Shown here in pieces: positions 57,035 to 64,000 of a DNA stretch of 64,000 nt. How positions within the stretch are numbered: the first letter of the stretch is position 1; each line of letters begins with the position of its first letter. The notes under the pieces are model-generated. The model was given only the letters and a program-made list of their open reading frames with translations, did no database searches and was not told the origin of the DNA. This stretch comes from Nitrogeniibacter mangrovi (GTDB lineage Bacteria; Pseudomonadota; Gammaproteobacteria; Burkholderiales; Rhodocyclaceae): contig NZ_CP048836.1 of assembly GCF_010983895.1 (NCBI RefSeq), positions 3,472,001 to 3,536,000 on the forward strand. The letters are read 5' to 3'. The position numbers and the translations under genes were made by a program.

Positions 57035-57568
57035 TTACTTCTTCTTGGTTTCCCGGAGGACCACACGCTCGTCGGAGTACCGCACACCTTTGCCCTTGTA
57101 CGGCTCCGGCGGACGATAGCCACGCACTTCGGCAGCGACCTGGCCAACCAACTGCTTGTCCACCCCCTTGATGAGGATTTCCGTTTGCGACGGCGTTTCG
57201 GCCGTCACACCTTCCGGCAGTTCATGCTCGACCGGGTGGGAGAACCCGAGACTGAGGTTCAGCTTCTTGCCTTGAGCCTGAGCGCGGTAACCCACACCAA
57301 CCAAGTTCAACTTGCGCTCGAAACCCTTGCTCACGCCCGTCACCATGTTATTGACCAGCGCACGCATGGTCCCGGACATCGAACGGGAGGCCTTGCTGCC
57401 GTCGATGGCCTTGCACACCACCGCGCCATCTTCCTGGGCCACGGACACGGACGGATGTAACGCGCGGGACAGCTGACCCAGCGGACCTTTGACGCTGATC
57501 TCTCCGCCTGCGATCTTGACCTCGACGCCGGCGGGCAACGCGACCGGATTCTTAGCAACTCGAGACAT
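57035..57568 (-). CDS. rplF: 50S ribosomal protein L6
   Basis: 177 residues with the duplicated L6 fold; the conserved C-terminal signature [15 protein letters not shown] is complete. The ATG at 57568 (MSRVAKNPV) is preferred over an upstream extension that would run into rpsH, because it gives the usual L6 N-terminus. Confidence 0.97.
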   Translation of the reverse strand: MSRVAKNPVALPAGVEVKIAGGEISVKGPLGQLSRALHPSVSVAQEDGAVVCKAIDGSKASRSMSGTMRALVNNMVTGVSKGFERKLNLVGVGYRAQAQGKKLNLSLGFSHPVEHELPEGVTAETPSQTEILIKGVDKQLVGQVAAEVRGYRPPEPYKGKGVRYSDERVVLRETKKK

Positions 57569-57578
57569 CTTCGCCCCC

Positions 57579-57974
57579 TTACGCCACGATGCAGATGACT
57601 TCACCACCCACGCGATTGGCTCGCGCGGCGCGGTCGGTCATCACACCTTTCGGCGTCGAAACAATCGCAACACCCAAGCCGTTCATGACGCGCGGCAGGT
57701 CGTTGCTTCCCTTGTACACACGCAGACCCGGCTTGGACACACGCTCGATACGCTCGATGACCGGCTCGCCGGCATAGTACTTCAGCGTCAGGTCGAGCTC
57801 GGGCTTTCCACCGCCCTCACGTACGTTGTAACCGTCGATATAACCTTCTTCCTGAAGCACCTTGGCAATTGCCACCTTGAGCTTCGAGGACGGCATTGCC
57901 ACCGTGGCCTTTTGCGCCATTTGACCGTTGCGGATGCGCGTCAGCATATCGGCGATCGGATCGGACATACTCAT
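57579..57974 (-). CDS. rpsH: 30S ribosomal protein S8
   Basis: 131 residues ([18 protein letters not shown]), with the C-terminal [19 protein letters not shown] motif. S8 binds 16S rRNA and in E. coli represses the spc operon. The start at 57974 is supported by AAGGAG 7 bases upstream; an in-frame ATG two codons later lacks it. Confidence 0.97.
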   Translation of the reverse strand: MSMSDPIADMLTRIRNGQMAQKATVAMPSSKLKVAIAKVLQEEGYIDGYNVREGGGKPELDLTLKYYAGEPVIERIERVSKPGLRVYKGSNDLPRVMNGLGVAIVSTPKGVMTDRAARANRVGGEVICIVA

Positions 57975-57985
57975 TTCGTCTCTCC

Positions 57986-58291
57986 TTACCAGCTCGCCTT
58001 GGTCATGCCGGGCACTTCACCCCGGAATGCCACTTCACGCAGCTTGTTACGACACAGACCGAATTTGCGGAACACACCACGCGGACGACCGGTCAGCGAG
58101 CAGCGATTGCGCTGGCGCGTCGGGTTGGCATTGCGCGGCAGCTGCTGCAGCTTGAGACGCGCACTCATGCGCTCTTCTTCCGACAGGCTGGTGTCCTTGA
58201 TTTGCGCCTTGAGCGCAGCCCGCTTGACGGCAAACTTCGCCACCAGCTTGGCGCGCTTTTCTTCGCGATTGATCAGAGCCAATTTCGCCAT
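57986..58291 (-). CDS. rpsN: 30S ribosomal protein S14
   Basis: 101 residues, the long zinc-free (C-) type: only two cysteines occur ([11 protein letters not shown] and [10 protein letters not shown]) and no CxxC pair. Start [13 protein letters not shown]. The zinc-free form contrasts with the zinc-binding L36 and S4 encoded in the same operons. Confidence 0.97.
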   Translation of the reverse strand: MAKLALINREEKRAKLVAKFAVKRAALKAQIKDTSLSEEERMSARLKLQQLPRNANPTRQRNRCSLTGRPRGVFRKFGLCRNKLREVAFRGEVPGMTKASW

Positions 58292-58298
58292 ATCGCCC

Positions 58299-58838
58299 TC
58301 AATTCTTGAACGGGAACTTGAACGCAACGAGGAGCGCACGCGCCTCGGCATCCGTCTTCGCCGTAGTCGTGATACTGATGTTCATACCGCGCACCGCATC
58401 AACTTTGTCGTACTCGATTTCAGGAAAGATAATCTGTTCCTTGACACCGAGGTTGTAGTTGCCACGACCATCAAAACCCTTACCGCCAATCCCGCGAAAA
58501 TCGCGAACACGCGGCAACGCGACACTCACCAGGCGGTCGAGGAATTCAAACATGCGCGGACCGCGCAGCGTGACCATGCAACCGATCGGATAACCGTCGC
58601 GGATCTTGAAGCCGGCGATCGACTTGCGCGCCTTGGTGACCACCGGCTTCTGGCCGGCAATTTTGGTCATGTCACCAACGGCGTGCTCGAGCACCTTTTT
58701 GTCACCGACCGCTTCACCCACACCCATGTTCAGCGTGATCTTGGTGATACGCGGCACTTCCATCACCGACTTGTAGCCGAATTGCTGCATCAGCCCCGGC
58801 GCGACGGTGTCCTTGTAGAAATCTTGCAAGCGAGCCAT
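58299..58838 (-). CDS. rplE: 50S ribosomal protein L5
   Basis: 179 residues ([17 protein letters not shown]) including [16 protein letters not shown] and [17 protein letters not shown]. Binds 5S rRNA in the central protuberance. Between rplX and rpsN in the spc operon. Confidence 0.97.
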   Translation of the reverse strand: MARLQDFYKDTVAPGLMQQFGYKSVMEVPRITKITLNMGVGEAVGDKKVLEHAVGDMTKIAGQKPVVTKARKSIAGFKIRDGYPIGCMVTLRGPRMFEFLDRLVSVALPRVRDFRGIGGKGFDGRGNYNLGVKEQIIFPEIEYDKVDAVRGMNISITTTAKTDAEARALLVAFKFPFKN

Positions 58839-58848
58839 CACGGAATCC

Positions 58849-59166
58849 TTACGCGTCGACCAGTTCGCCGTTCGACTTGAAGACGCGCACCTTGCGACCA
58901 TCCTCAAGCGTCTTCACCCCAACACGATCCCCTTTCTGGGTCGCGGGATTGAACAGCGCAACATTCGAGACATGAATCGGCATCTCCTTTTCGACGATGC
59001 CACCAACTTCGCCCTTCATCGGGTTCGGACGAACATGCTTCTTGACGCGATTGACGCCTTCAACGACCACGCGCTCTGCATCCACGCGACGCAGCACCGT
59101 GCCACGACGGCCACTATCCTTGCCCGTCAGCACCACGACTTCGTCGCCAGTACGAATCTTGTTCAT
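58849..59166 (-). CDS. rplX: 50S ribosomal protein L24
   Basis: 105 residues with the KOW motif ([20 protein letters not shown]). An early-assembly protein near the exit tunnel. 9 bases downstream of rplN. Confidence 0.97.
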   Translation of the reverse strand: MNKIRTGDEVVVLTGKDSGRRGTVLRRVDAERVVVEGVNRVKKHVRPNPMKGEVGGIVEKEMPIHVSNVALFNPATQKGDRVGVKTLEDGRKVRVFKSNGELVDA

Positions 59167-59175
59167 GGTCGCTCC

Positions 59176-59544
59176 TTACAGCACTTCAGGCGCCAGGGAC
59201 ACGATCTTCATGAAGCGCTCGGTACGCAACTCGCGCGTCACCGGGCCGAAGATACGAGTGCCGATCGGCTCCAACTTGGTGTTCAGCAACACAGCGGCAT
59301 TGCCGTCAAACTTGATCAGCGCGCCGTCCGGACGGCGAACGCCCTTGGCCGTACGCACCACCACCGCGTTGTACACATCACCTTTCTTGACGCGACCACG
59401 AGGCACCGCCTCCTTGACCGCCACCTTGATGATGTCACCCACCCCGGCGTAGCGACGCTTCGAGCCGCCAAGCACCTTGATGCACATCACCGAACGCGCG
59501 CCGGAGTTGTCGGCGACGTTCAGCACCGTCTGCATTTGAATCAT
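59176..59544 (-). CDS. rplN: 50S ribosomal protein L14
   Basis: 122 residues ([20 protein letters not shown]), the classic first gene of the spc operon. A sigma-70 promoter lies ~85 bases upstream (59630-59658), in the largest gap of the ribosomal block. Confidence 0.97.
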   Translation of the reverse strand: MIQMQTVLNVADNSGARSVMCIKVLGGSKRRYAGVGDIIKVAVKEAVPRGRVKKGDVYNAVVVRTAKGVRRPDGALIKFDGNAAVLLNTKLEPIGTRIFGPVTRELRTERFMKIVSLAPEVL

Positions 59545-59629
59545 GAATTAAATCTCCAACTTAACCCGCAACAAGCGGTCAGTCTTGGAACCCGTCAGGG
59601 TAAAATGCCCGAAAAGGCAAAGAAGCGGA

Positions 59630-59658
59630 ATTATAGGGGCTTGACAACGCTTTGCCAA
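59630..59658 (-). promoter_or_regulatory. Sigma-70 promoter of the spc operon
   Basis: On the - strand: TTGGCA (59658-59653), 17-base spacer, TATAAT (59635-59630), a near-consensus promoter. It lies in the 130-base gap between rpsQ and rplN, predicted start near 59623. An inverted repeat (GGGGCTTG/CAAGCCCC, 59636-59663) overlaps it. Confidence 0.85.
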
Positions 59659-59674
59659 GCCCCCGACATCATTT

Positions 59675-59944
59675 TCAGATGATTCGCGCTTTTTCCACGA
59701 CGCGGGAGACGCGCCAGGACTTGGTGCGGGAGATCGGACGGCACTCCTGGATCTCAACCGTATCGCCCGCACCCGCCACGCCGTCTTCGTCGTGAGCATG
59801 GTACTTGGCGGAACGGATGATGACCTTCCCGTAGAGCGGGTGCTTGACGCGGCGCTCGACGAGCACCGTGACCGTCTTCTGCATCTTGTCGCTGACGACT
59901 TTGCCGTACAGCGTACGGGTCGCCTTAACCGTTTCCTGACTCAT
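59675..59944 (-). CDS. rpsQ: 30S ribosomal protein S17
   Basis: 89 residues with an OB fold ([36 protein letters not shown]). Last gene of the S10 operon as arranged here; its start overlaps the rpmC stop by 4 bases (ATGA). Confidence 0.97.
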   Translation of the reverse strand: MSQETVKATRTLYGKVVSDKMQKTVTVLVERRVKHPLYGKVIIRSAKYHAHDEDGVAGAGDTVEIQECRPISRTKSWRVSRVVEKARII

Positions 59945-60135
59945 TGCTGGACCGCCTTTTCACGCAACAGGGTACGGACACGCGCGATGTCGCGGCGCAC
60001 CTTGCCCAGTTGGCTGGTATTGTTCAACTGCTGGGTCGCATGCTGCATGCGCAGGCTGAACTGGGCCTTGAGGAGCTCCAGCAGTTCCGTGTTCAGTTCT
60101 TCGACGCTTTTCGCGCGGAGTTCACTTGCGTTCAT
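59941..60135 (-). CDS. rpmC: 50S ribosomal protein L29
   Basis: 64 residues, two helices ([37 protein letters not shown]). Located at the exit tunnel, where it helps dock SRP and trigger factor. Two bases from rplP. Confidence 0.96.
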   Translation of the reverse strand: MNASELRAKSVEELNTELLELLKAQFSLRMQHATQQLNNTSQLGKVRRDIARVRTLLREKAVQQ

Positions 60136-60137
60136 GA

Positions 60138-60551
60138 TTACCCCACATGCCGCGTGACAAAGGTGGTCGCGAACGGCAGCTTGGCGGCCGCAAGGCGGAA
60201 GGCCTCGCGCGCCAGCGATTCGTCCACGCCATCCATTTCATAGAGCACCTTGCCCGGCTGAATCTCGGCGACCCAGTACTCCGGGTTGCCCTTGCCTTTA
60301 CCCATCCGGACTTCGGCAGGCTTGCGCGAAATCGGCTTGTCGGGGAAGACACGGATCCAGATGCGCCCGCCACGCTTGATGTGTCGGGTCATCGCACGAC
60401 GTGCCGACTCGATCTGGCGCGAGGTCAGGCGGCCACGGCCGGTGGCCTTCAGACCGAACTCCCCGAACGACACCTTGGCGCCGCGCGTCGCCAGGCCGGT
60501 GTTACGGCCCTTTTGCTCTTTACGATATTTTCTGCGTTTCGGCTGAAGCAT
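60138..60551 (-). CDS. rplP: 50S ribosomal protein L16
   Basis: 137 residues ([17 protein letters not shown]), with [19 protein letters not shown]. Sits by the A-site tRNA in the 50S subunit. The start overlaps the rpsC stop by one base (TAATG). Confidence 0.97.
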   Translation of the reverse strand: MLQPKRRKYRKEQKGRNTGLATRGAKVSFGEFGLKATGRGRLTSRQIESARRAMTRHIKRGGRIWIRVFPDKPISRKPAEVRMGKGKGNPEYWVAEIQPGKVLYEMDGVDESLAREAFRLAAAKLPFATTFVTRHVG

Positions 60552-61327
60552 TATTCACTCCTGCTCTCAGCGCCGCCTTCCGTGCGCTCGGCGTCACGAC
60601 GACCACCACGGCGGGCACCGCGACCTTCGCCGTCACCGCGACCACGACGGTTGCGACGCGGTTCGTTTTCAGTTTCGCCGGCAGCGGGCTGCTCGTTGCG
60701 GCCCAGCACCTCGCCCTTGTACACCCACACCTTGATGCCGATGATGCCGTAGGTCGTCTTGGCCTCGGAGACACCGTAATCGATGTTGGCGCGCAGGGTG
60801 TGCAGCGGCACGCGACCCTCGCGATACCATTCGGTACGCGCGATCTCGATGCCGTTCAGACGGCCGGCGCTCATGATCTTGATACCCTGGACACCGAGGC
60901 GCATGGCATTCTGAATGGCGCGCTTCATGGCACGACGGAACATGATCCGGCGCTCGAGCTGCTGCGCGATTGAATCGGCAATCAGCTGGGCGTCGGTTTC
61001 CGGCTTGCGCACTTCCTCGATGTTGACGTGCACCTGCACGCCCATCATCTTCTGAAGCTCGGCCTTGAGTTTCTCGATGTCCTCGCCCTTCTTGCCGATC
61101 ACCACGCCCGGGCGTGCCGAGAACAGGGTGATGCGTGCATTCTTGGCCGGTCGCTCGATCAGGACGCGACCCACGGATGCATGCGCCAGGCGCTTCTTCA
61201 GAAAATCGCGTACTGCCAGATCGTCTGCCAGAGTTTTCGCGAAGTCCTTCTTGTTTGCATACCAGCGCGCCGTCCAGTCACGCGTGACGGGGAGGCGGAA
61301 ACCGGTAGGATGAATTTTCTGTCCCAT
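60551..61327 (-). CDS. rpsC: 30S ribosomal protein S3
   Basis: 258 residues. The KH domain includes [19 protein letters not shown], and the C-terminal domain [20 protein letters not shown]. The last ~40 residues form an Arg/Gly/Glu-rich tail ([19 protein letters not shown]) longer than in E. coli, as in other betaproteobacteria. Part of the mRNA entry channel. Confidence 0.97.
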   Translation of the reverse strand: MGQKIHPTGFRLPVTRDWTARWYANKKDFAKTLADDLAVRDFLKKRLAHASVGRVLIERPAKNARITLFSARPGVVIGKKGEDIEKLKAELQKMMGVQVHVNIEEVRKPETDAQLIADSIAQQLERRIMFRRAMKRAIQNAMRLGVQGIKIMSAGRLNGIEIARTEWYREGRVPLHTLRANIDYGVSEAKTTYGIIGIKVWVYKGEVLGRNEQPAAGETENEPRRNRRGRGDGEGRGARRGGRRDAERTEGGAESRSE

Positions 61328-61336
61328 AAGTCCCCC

Positions 61337-61666
61337 TTAGTCACCCACCGTGACGAACACGTGGCAGGTCGGTTTCAGGATGCGGTTGCCACGGCCTTTC
61401 GCCCGCGCGGTGAAGCGCTTGAGCGTCATGCCTTCCTCAACGTGAATGGTTTTCACCTTGAGGGCATCGATGTCCGCACCGTCGTTGTGCTCCGCGTTGG
61501 CAATGGCGGACTCGACCACCTTCTTGATGATCTTGGCGCCCTTTTTCGGCGAAAAGGCGAGGATGTTCAACGCCTGCTCGACGGACTTGCCGCGAATCTG
61601 ATCAGCCACCAAGCGCCCCTTCTGGGCACTGAGCCGCACACCGCGGAGAATGGCTTTCGTTTCCAT
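61337..61666 (-). CDS. rplV: 50S ribosomal protein L22
   Basis: 109 residues ([19 protein letters not shown]) with the tunnel-lining loop near [17 protein letters not shown], where macrolide-resistance changes occur. The start at 61666 has AAGGAG 8 bases upstream; earlier in-frame ATG (61672) and GTG codons are too close to it. Confidence 0.96.
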   Translation of the reverse strand: METKAILRGVRLSAQKGRLVADQIRGKSVEQALNILAFSPKKGAKIIKKVVESAIANAEHNDGADIDALKVKTIHVEEGMTLKRFTARAKGRGNRILKPTCHVFVTVGD

Positions 61667-61678
61667 TTCCATCACTCC

Positions 61679-61954
61679 TTAGCGCCTGGCCTTCTTGCTG
61701 TCGAGATGCCCCTTGAACGTCCGCGTCAGGGCAAATTCGCCAAGCTTGTGGCCAACCATGTTTTCGGTCACGAACACCGGCACGTGCTGACGACCGTTAT
61801 GGACAGCGATGGTCAGACCGATGAAATCCGGCAGGATCGTGGAGCGACGCGACCAGGTCTTGATCGGACGCTTGTCATTGCTTACCCGCGCCGCATCCAC
61901 CTTTTTCAGAAGGTGCGCGTCGATGAACGGGCCTTTTTTCAGAGAACGAGTCAT
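61679..61954 (-). CDS. rpsS: 30S ribosomal protein S19
   Basis: 91 residues ([19 protein letters not shown]) with [19 protein letters not shown]; contacts 16S rRNA in the 30S head with S13. Between rplB and rplV. Confidence 0.97.
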   Translation of the reverse strand: MTRSLKKGPFIDAHLLKKVDAARVSNDKRPIKTWSRRSTILPDFIGLTIAVHNGRQHVPVFVTENMVGHKLGEFALTRTFKGHLDSKKARR

Positions 61955-61964
61955 CTGTTATCCC

Positions 61965-62789
61965 TTAACGCTTGCGGCGCTGAACGATCATGGAACTGGT
62001 GCGCTTGTTCCGACGGGTGCGATAGCCCTTCGTCGGCTGACCCCACGGGCTCACCGGATGGCGACCACCGGAAGTCCGGCCCTCACCACCACCGTGCGGG
62101 TGGTCGATCGGGTTCATGACCACGCCACGAACCGTCGGACGCACGCCACGCCAGCGCTTGGCGCCGGCCTTGCCGAGCTTGCGCAGGCTGTGTTCGCCGT
62201 TGCCGACTTCACCCACGGTGGCACGGCATTCGACATGCACGCGACGGATCTCGCCGGAGCGCAGACGCAACTGAGCGTAACTGCCTTCACGCGCCAGCAA
62301 CTGCACCGAGGCACCGGCAGAACGCGCCAGCTGAGCACCTTTGCCCGGCTGCATTTCGATGCAGTGGATCACGGTACCGACCGGAATATTGCGAATCGGC
62401 AGAGCATTGCCCGGCTTGATCGGCGCTTCCGAACCGCTCATGATCTGCTGCCCGACCTCCAGGTAGCGCGGCGCAACGATGTAGCGACGCTCACCATCGG
62501 CGTAGCACACCAGCGCGATGTGCGCCGACCGGTTCGGATCGTATTCGATACGCTCGACCGTCGCCGGAATATTGTCCTTGTTGCGACGGAAGTCGACCAC
62601 ACGGTAGTGCTGCTTGTGACCACCACCCTGGTGGCGCACAGTGATGCGGCCCGCATTGTTGCGGCCAGCACGCTTGCTCTTTTTCTCAACGAGACCGGCA
62701 AAGGGCTTGCCCTTATGCAGATCCTTGTTGACGACCTTGACGACAGCACGACGGCCAGCGGAGGTCGGTTTGACTTTTACCAACGCCAT
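61965..62789 (-). CDS. rplB: 50S ribosomal protein L2
   Basis: 274 residues. The peptidyl-transferase-proximal loop [18 protein letters not shown] is intact, and the C-terminus is basic ([17 protein letters not shown]). Essential for subunit joining and the catalytic centre. Confidence 0.98.
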   Translation of the reverse strand: MALVKVKPTSAGRRAVVKVVNKDLHKGKPFAGLVEKKSKRAGRNNAGRITVRHQGGGHKQHYRVVDFRRNKDNIPATVERIEYDPNRSAHIALVCYADGERRYIVAPRYLEVGQQIMSGSEAPIKPGNALPIRNIPVGTVIHCIEMQPGKGAQLARSAGASVQLLAREGSYAQLRLRSGEIRRVHVECRATVGEVGNGEHSLRKLGKAGAKRWRGVRPTVRGVVMNPIDHPHGGGEGRTSGGRHPVSPWGQPTKGYRTRRNKRTSSMIVQRRKR

Positions 62790-62796
62790 GACTCAA

Positions 62797-63108
62797 TCAC
62801 TCCCCTGCCGCAAAGTTGATTTCTTGGCCGGGCTGCAGGCACACAAACGCCTTCTTCCAAGCCTTGCGCCGACCCATGATGCGGCCGAAGCGCTTCTCCT
62901 TGCCCTTGACGTTGGCGATCTGAACCGATTTCACCTTGACGTCGAAGAGCTGTTCGACCGCCGCCTTGACTTCCGGCTTGGTCGCATCGGAAGCCACACG
63001 GAACACGATCTGCTCGTTCTTGTCGGCAACGTAGGTTGCCTTTTCCGAGATCTGCGGGGCGAGCAGCACCTGGAGCAGACGCTCTTGCTGAAGCTGGCTC
63101 ATTGCCAC
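62797..63108 (-). CDS. rplW: 50S ribosomal protein L23
   Basis: 103 residues ([38 protein letters not shown]). The main docking point for SRP and trigger factor at the exit tunnel. Its start overlaps the end of rplD by 10 bases. Confidence 0.96.
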   Translation of the reverse strand: MAMSQLQQERLLQVLLAPQISEKATYVADKNEQIVFRVASDATKPEVKAAVEQLFDVKVKSVQIANVKGKEKRFGRIMGRRKAWKKAFVCLQPGQEINFAAGE

Positions 63109-63719
63109 ACCTCCTGCATCTTGGCCAGCGCACCCTTGGTCACGACGACCTGCGGGAAACGCACCAGCGACACCGGATCCGCCTCGGAAACATCCAGCAC
63201 CAGCACATCGCGCAGATTGCGCGACGACAGGAACAGGTTTTCGTTCAGATCATCGGTAATCACGAGAACCGACTCCAGCCCCATGCCCTTGAGCTTTCCC
63301 GCCAGGAGCTTGGTCTTGGGAGCCTCGAGCGAGAAATCCTCAACCACACTGATACGCCCCTGACGCGCCAGCTCCGACAGGATCGAAGCAACACCCGCAC
63401 GGAACATCTTGCGGTTGATCTTCTGGCTGAAGTTTTCGTCCGGGGTGTTCGGGAAGATCTTGCCACCCCCACGCCAGATCGGGCTGGACGCCATACCGGC
63501 ACGGGCGCGACCCGTCCCCTTCTGACGCCACGGCTTGCGCGTGGATTTCTGCACCTCGGCGCGACCCTTCTGCTTACGATTGGCAGAACGGGCATTGGCC
63601 ATGTAGGCCACCACCACCTGGTGCACCAGCGCCTCGTTGAATTCGCGACCAAACAGCGCGTCGGAAACCTGAACGGTTTCTGCGGACTGACCTTGGTCGT
63701 TAAGAAGCTTCAGTTCCAT
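63099..63719 (-). CDS. rplD: 50S ribosomal protein L4
   Basis: 206 residues ([19 protein letters not shown]), with the tunnel loop [19 protein letters not shown]. In E. coli L4 represses the S10 operon. The start shares one base with the rplC stop (TGATG). Confidence 0.97.
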   Translation of the reverse strand: MELKLLNDQGQSAETVQVSDALFGREFNEALVHQVVVAYMANARSANRKQKGRAEVQKSTRKPWRQKGTGRARAGMASSPIWRGGGKIFPNTPDENFSQKINRKMFRAGVASILSELARQGRISVVEDFSLEAPKTKLLAGKLKGMGLESVLVITDDLNENLFLSSRNLRDVLVLDVSEADPVSLVRFPQVVVTKGALAKMQEVWQ

Positions 63720-64000
63720 CACGCCCCCTTCACGGCCGGTCGCACGACCACATTGCCGCCCTTGGCACCCGGAACCGCACCCTTGATCAGCAGCAGCTGA
63801 CGCTCGGCGTCCACACGGATGATTTCGAGGTTTTGCGTCGTGGTGCGCACAGCACCGAGATGACCCGCCATACGCTTGCCCGGAAAAATGCGACCAGGAT
63901 CCTGCGCCTGACCGATGGAGCCGGGCGCACGATGCGACAGGGAGTTACCGTGCGACGCACGGTTGGACGAGAAGTTGTGGCGCTTGATCGCACCGGCAAA
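63719..64000 (-). CDS. rplC: 50S ribosomal protein L3 (C-terminal part; gene continues beyond window)
   Basis: The last 93 codons are visible, from [13 protein letters not shown] to [10 protein letters not shown]. Diagnostic L3 stretches are [22 protein letters not shown] and [11 protein letters not shown] (given in parts: [18 protein letters not shown]). The N-terminal half lies past base 64000, where rpsJ would be expected next. Confidence 0.96.
   Translation of the reverse strand, partial: FAGAIKRHNFSSNRASHGNSLSHRAPGSIGQAQDPGRIFPGKRMAGHLGAVRTTTQNLEIIRVDAERQLLLIKGAVPGAKGGNVVVRPAVKGA

Noticed and set aside
59636-59663. GGGGCTTG/CAAGCCCC inverted repeat as a rho-independent terminator of the S10 operon
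   Set aside because: No T-run follows on the - strand, and the sequence overlaps a near-consensus promoter, so the promoter is the better reading.

Overview
The window is a GC-rich proteobacterial chromosome segment, most likely from a betaproteobacterium of the Rhodocyclales/Zoogloeaceae type (Azoarcus, Thauera and relatives). This placement is inferred from base composition, the S10-spc-alpha ribosomal gene order, a RegB/RegA pair, and nitrate-assimilation genes under sigma-54; no database search was possible. Both window edges cut genes: nasA is missing its 5' part at base 1, and rplC is missing its N-terminal part at base 64000. No rRNA, tRNA, CRISPR array, IS element or phage gene was seen.

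Layout. (1) 1-7323, + strand: the end of the assimilatory nitrate reductase NasA, then a metal/redox membrane cluster (DUF2946 protein, frameshifted TonB receptor, anchored periplasmic protein, membrane polyferredoxin, DsbD-like protein), then DsbB. (2) 7324-16098, + strand: a nitrate/nitrite assimilation block with an NtrC-type site and sigma-54 promoter, then nirB, nirD, a NarK-type transporter, a PP2C-Ser/Thr kinase fusion and a NasR-like NIT-ANTAR antiterminator. It is followed by an encapsulated-ferritin homologue without a shell gene and an RNase H-like gene. (3) 16111-21373, - strand: a PilZ protein and an NrtABC(D) nitrate ABC importer whose two ATPases are fused, under its own sigma-54 promoter. 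(4) 21374-34383, - strand: a signalling region with two histidine-kinase plus REC-HATPase modules, a REC-PAS-PP2C phosphatase and, between them, an RND efflux pump with its adaptor. The second kinase has lost its phospho-accepting histidine. (5) 34502-50826: mixed housekeeping genes (CbiX chelatase, M23 peptidase, TcdA, Sel1 protein, MBL hydrolase, PatB-type lyase, MDR reductase, SSB, YajR-type MFS, UvrA, MarR, GalE, PCu(A)C chaperone, RegB/RegA, Hsp15). (6) 50891-64000, - strand: the alpha, spc and S10 ribosomal operons with secY, infA and rpoA.

How it works together. Nitrate can enter by the ABC importer or the NarK-type carrier, is reduced by NasA to nitrite and by siroheme-containing NirBD to ammonium; the CbiX-type chelatase could supply siroheme. 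Nitrogen limitation would act through NtrC and sigma-54 at two promoters. Nitrate or nitrite would act through NasR on leader RNA; candidate hairpins are present in both leaders. The kinase/phosphatase fusion between the transporter and nasR may add a further control layer. The most novel parts are the paired kinase/REC-HATPase circuit with a histidine-less partner, the polyferredoxin/DsbD-like cluster, and the ferritin-like protein without an encapsulin.
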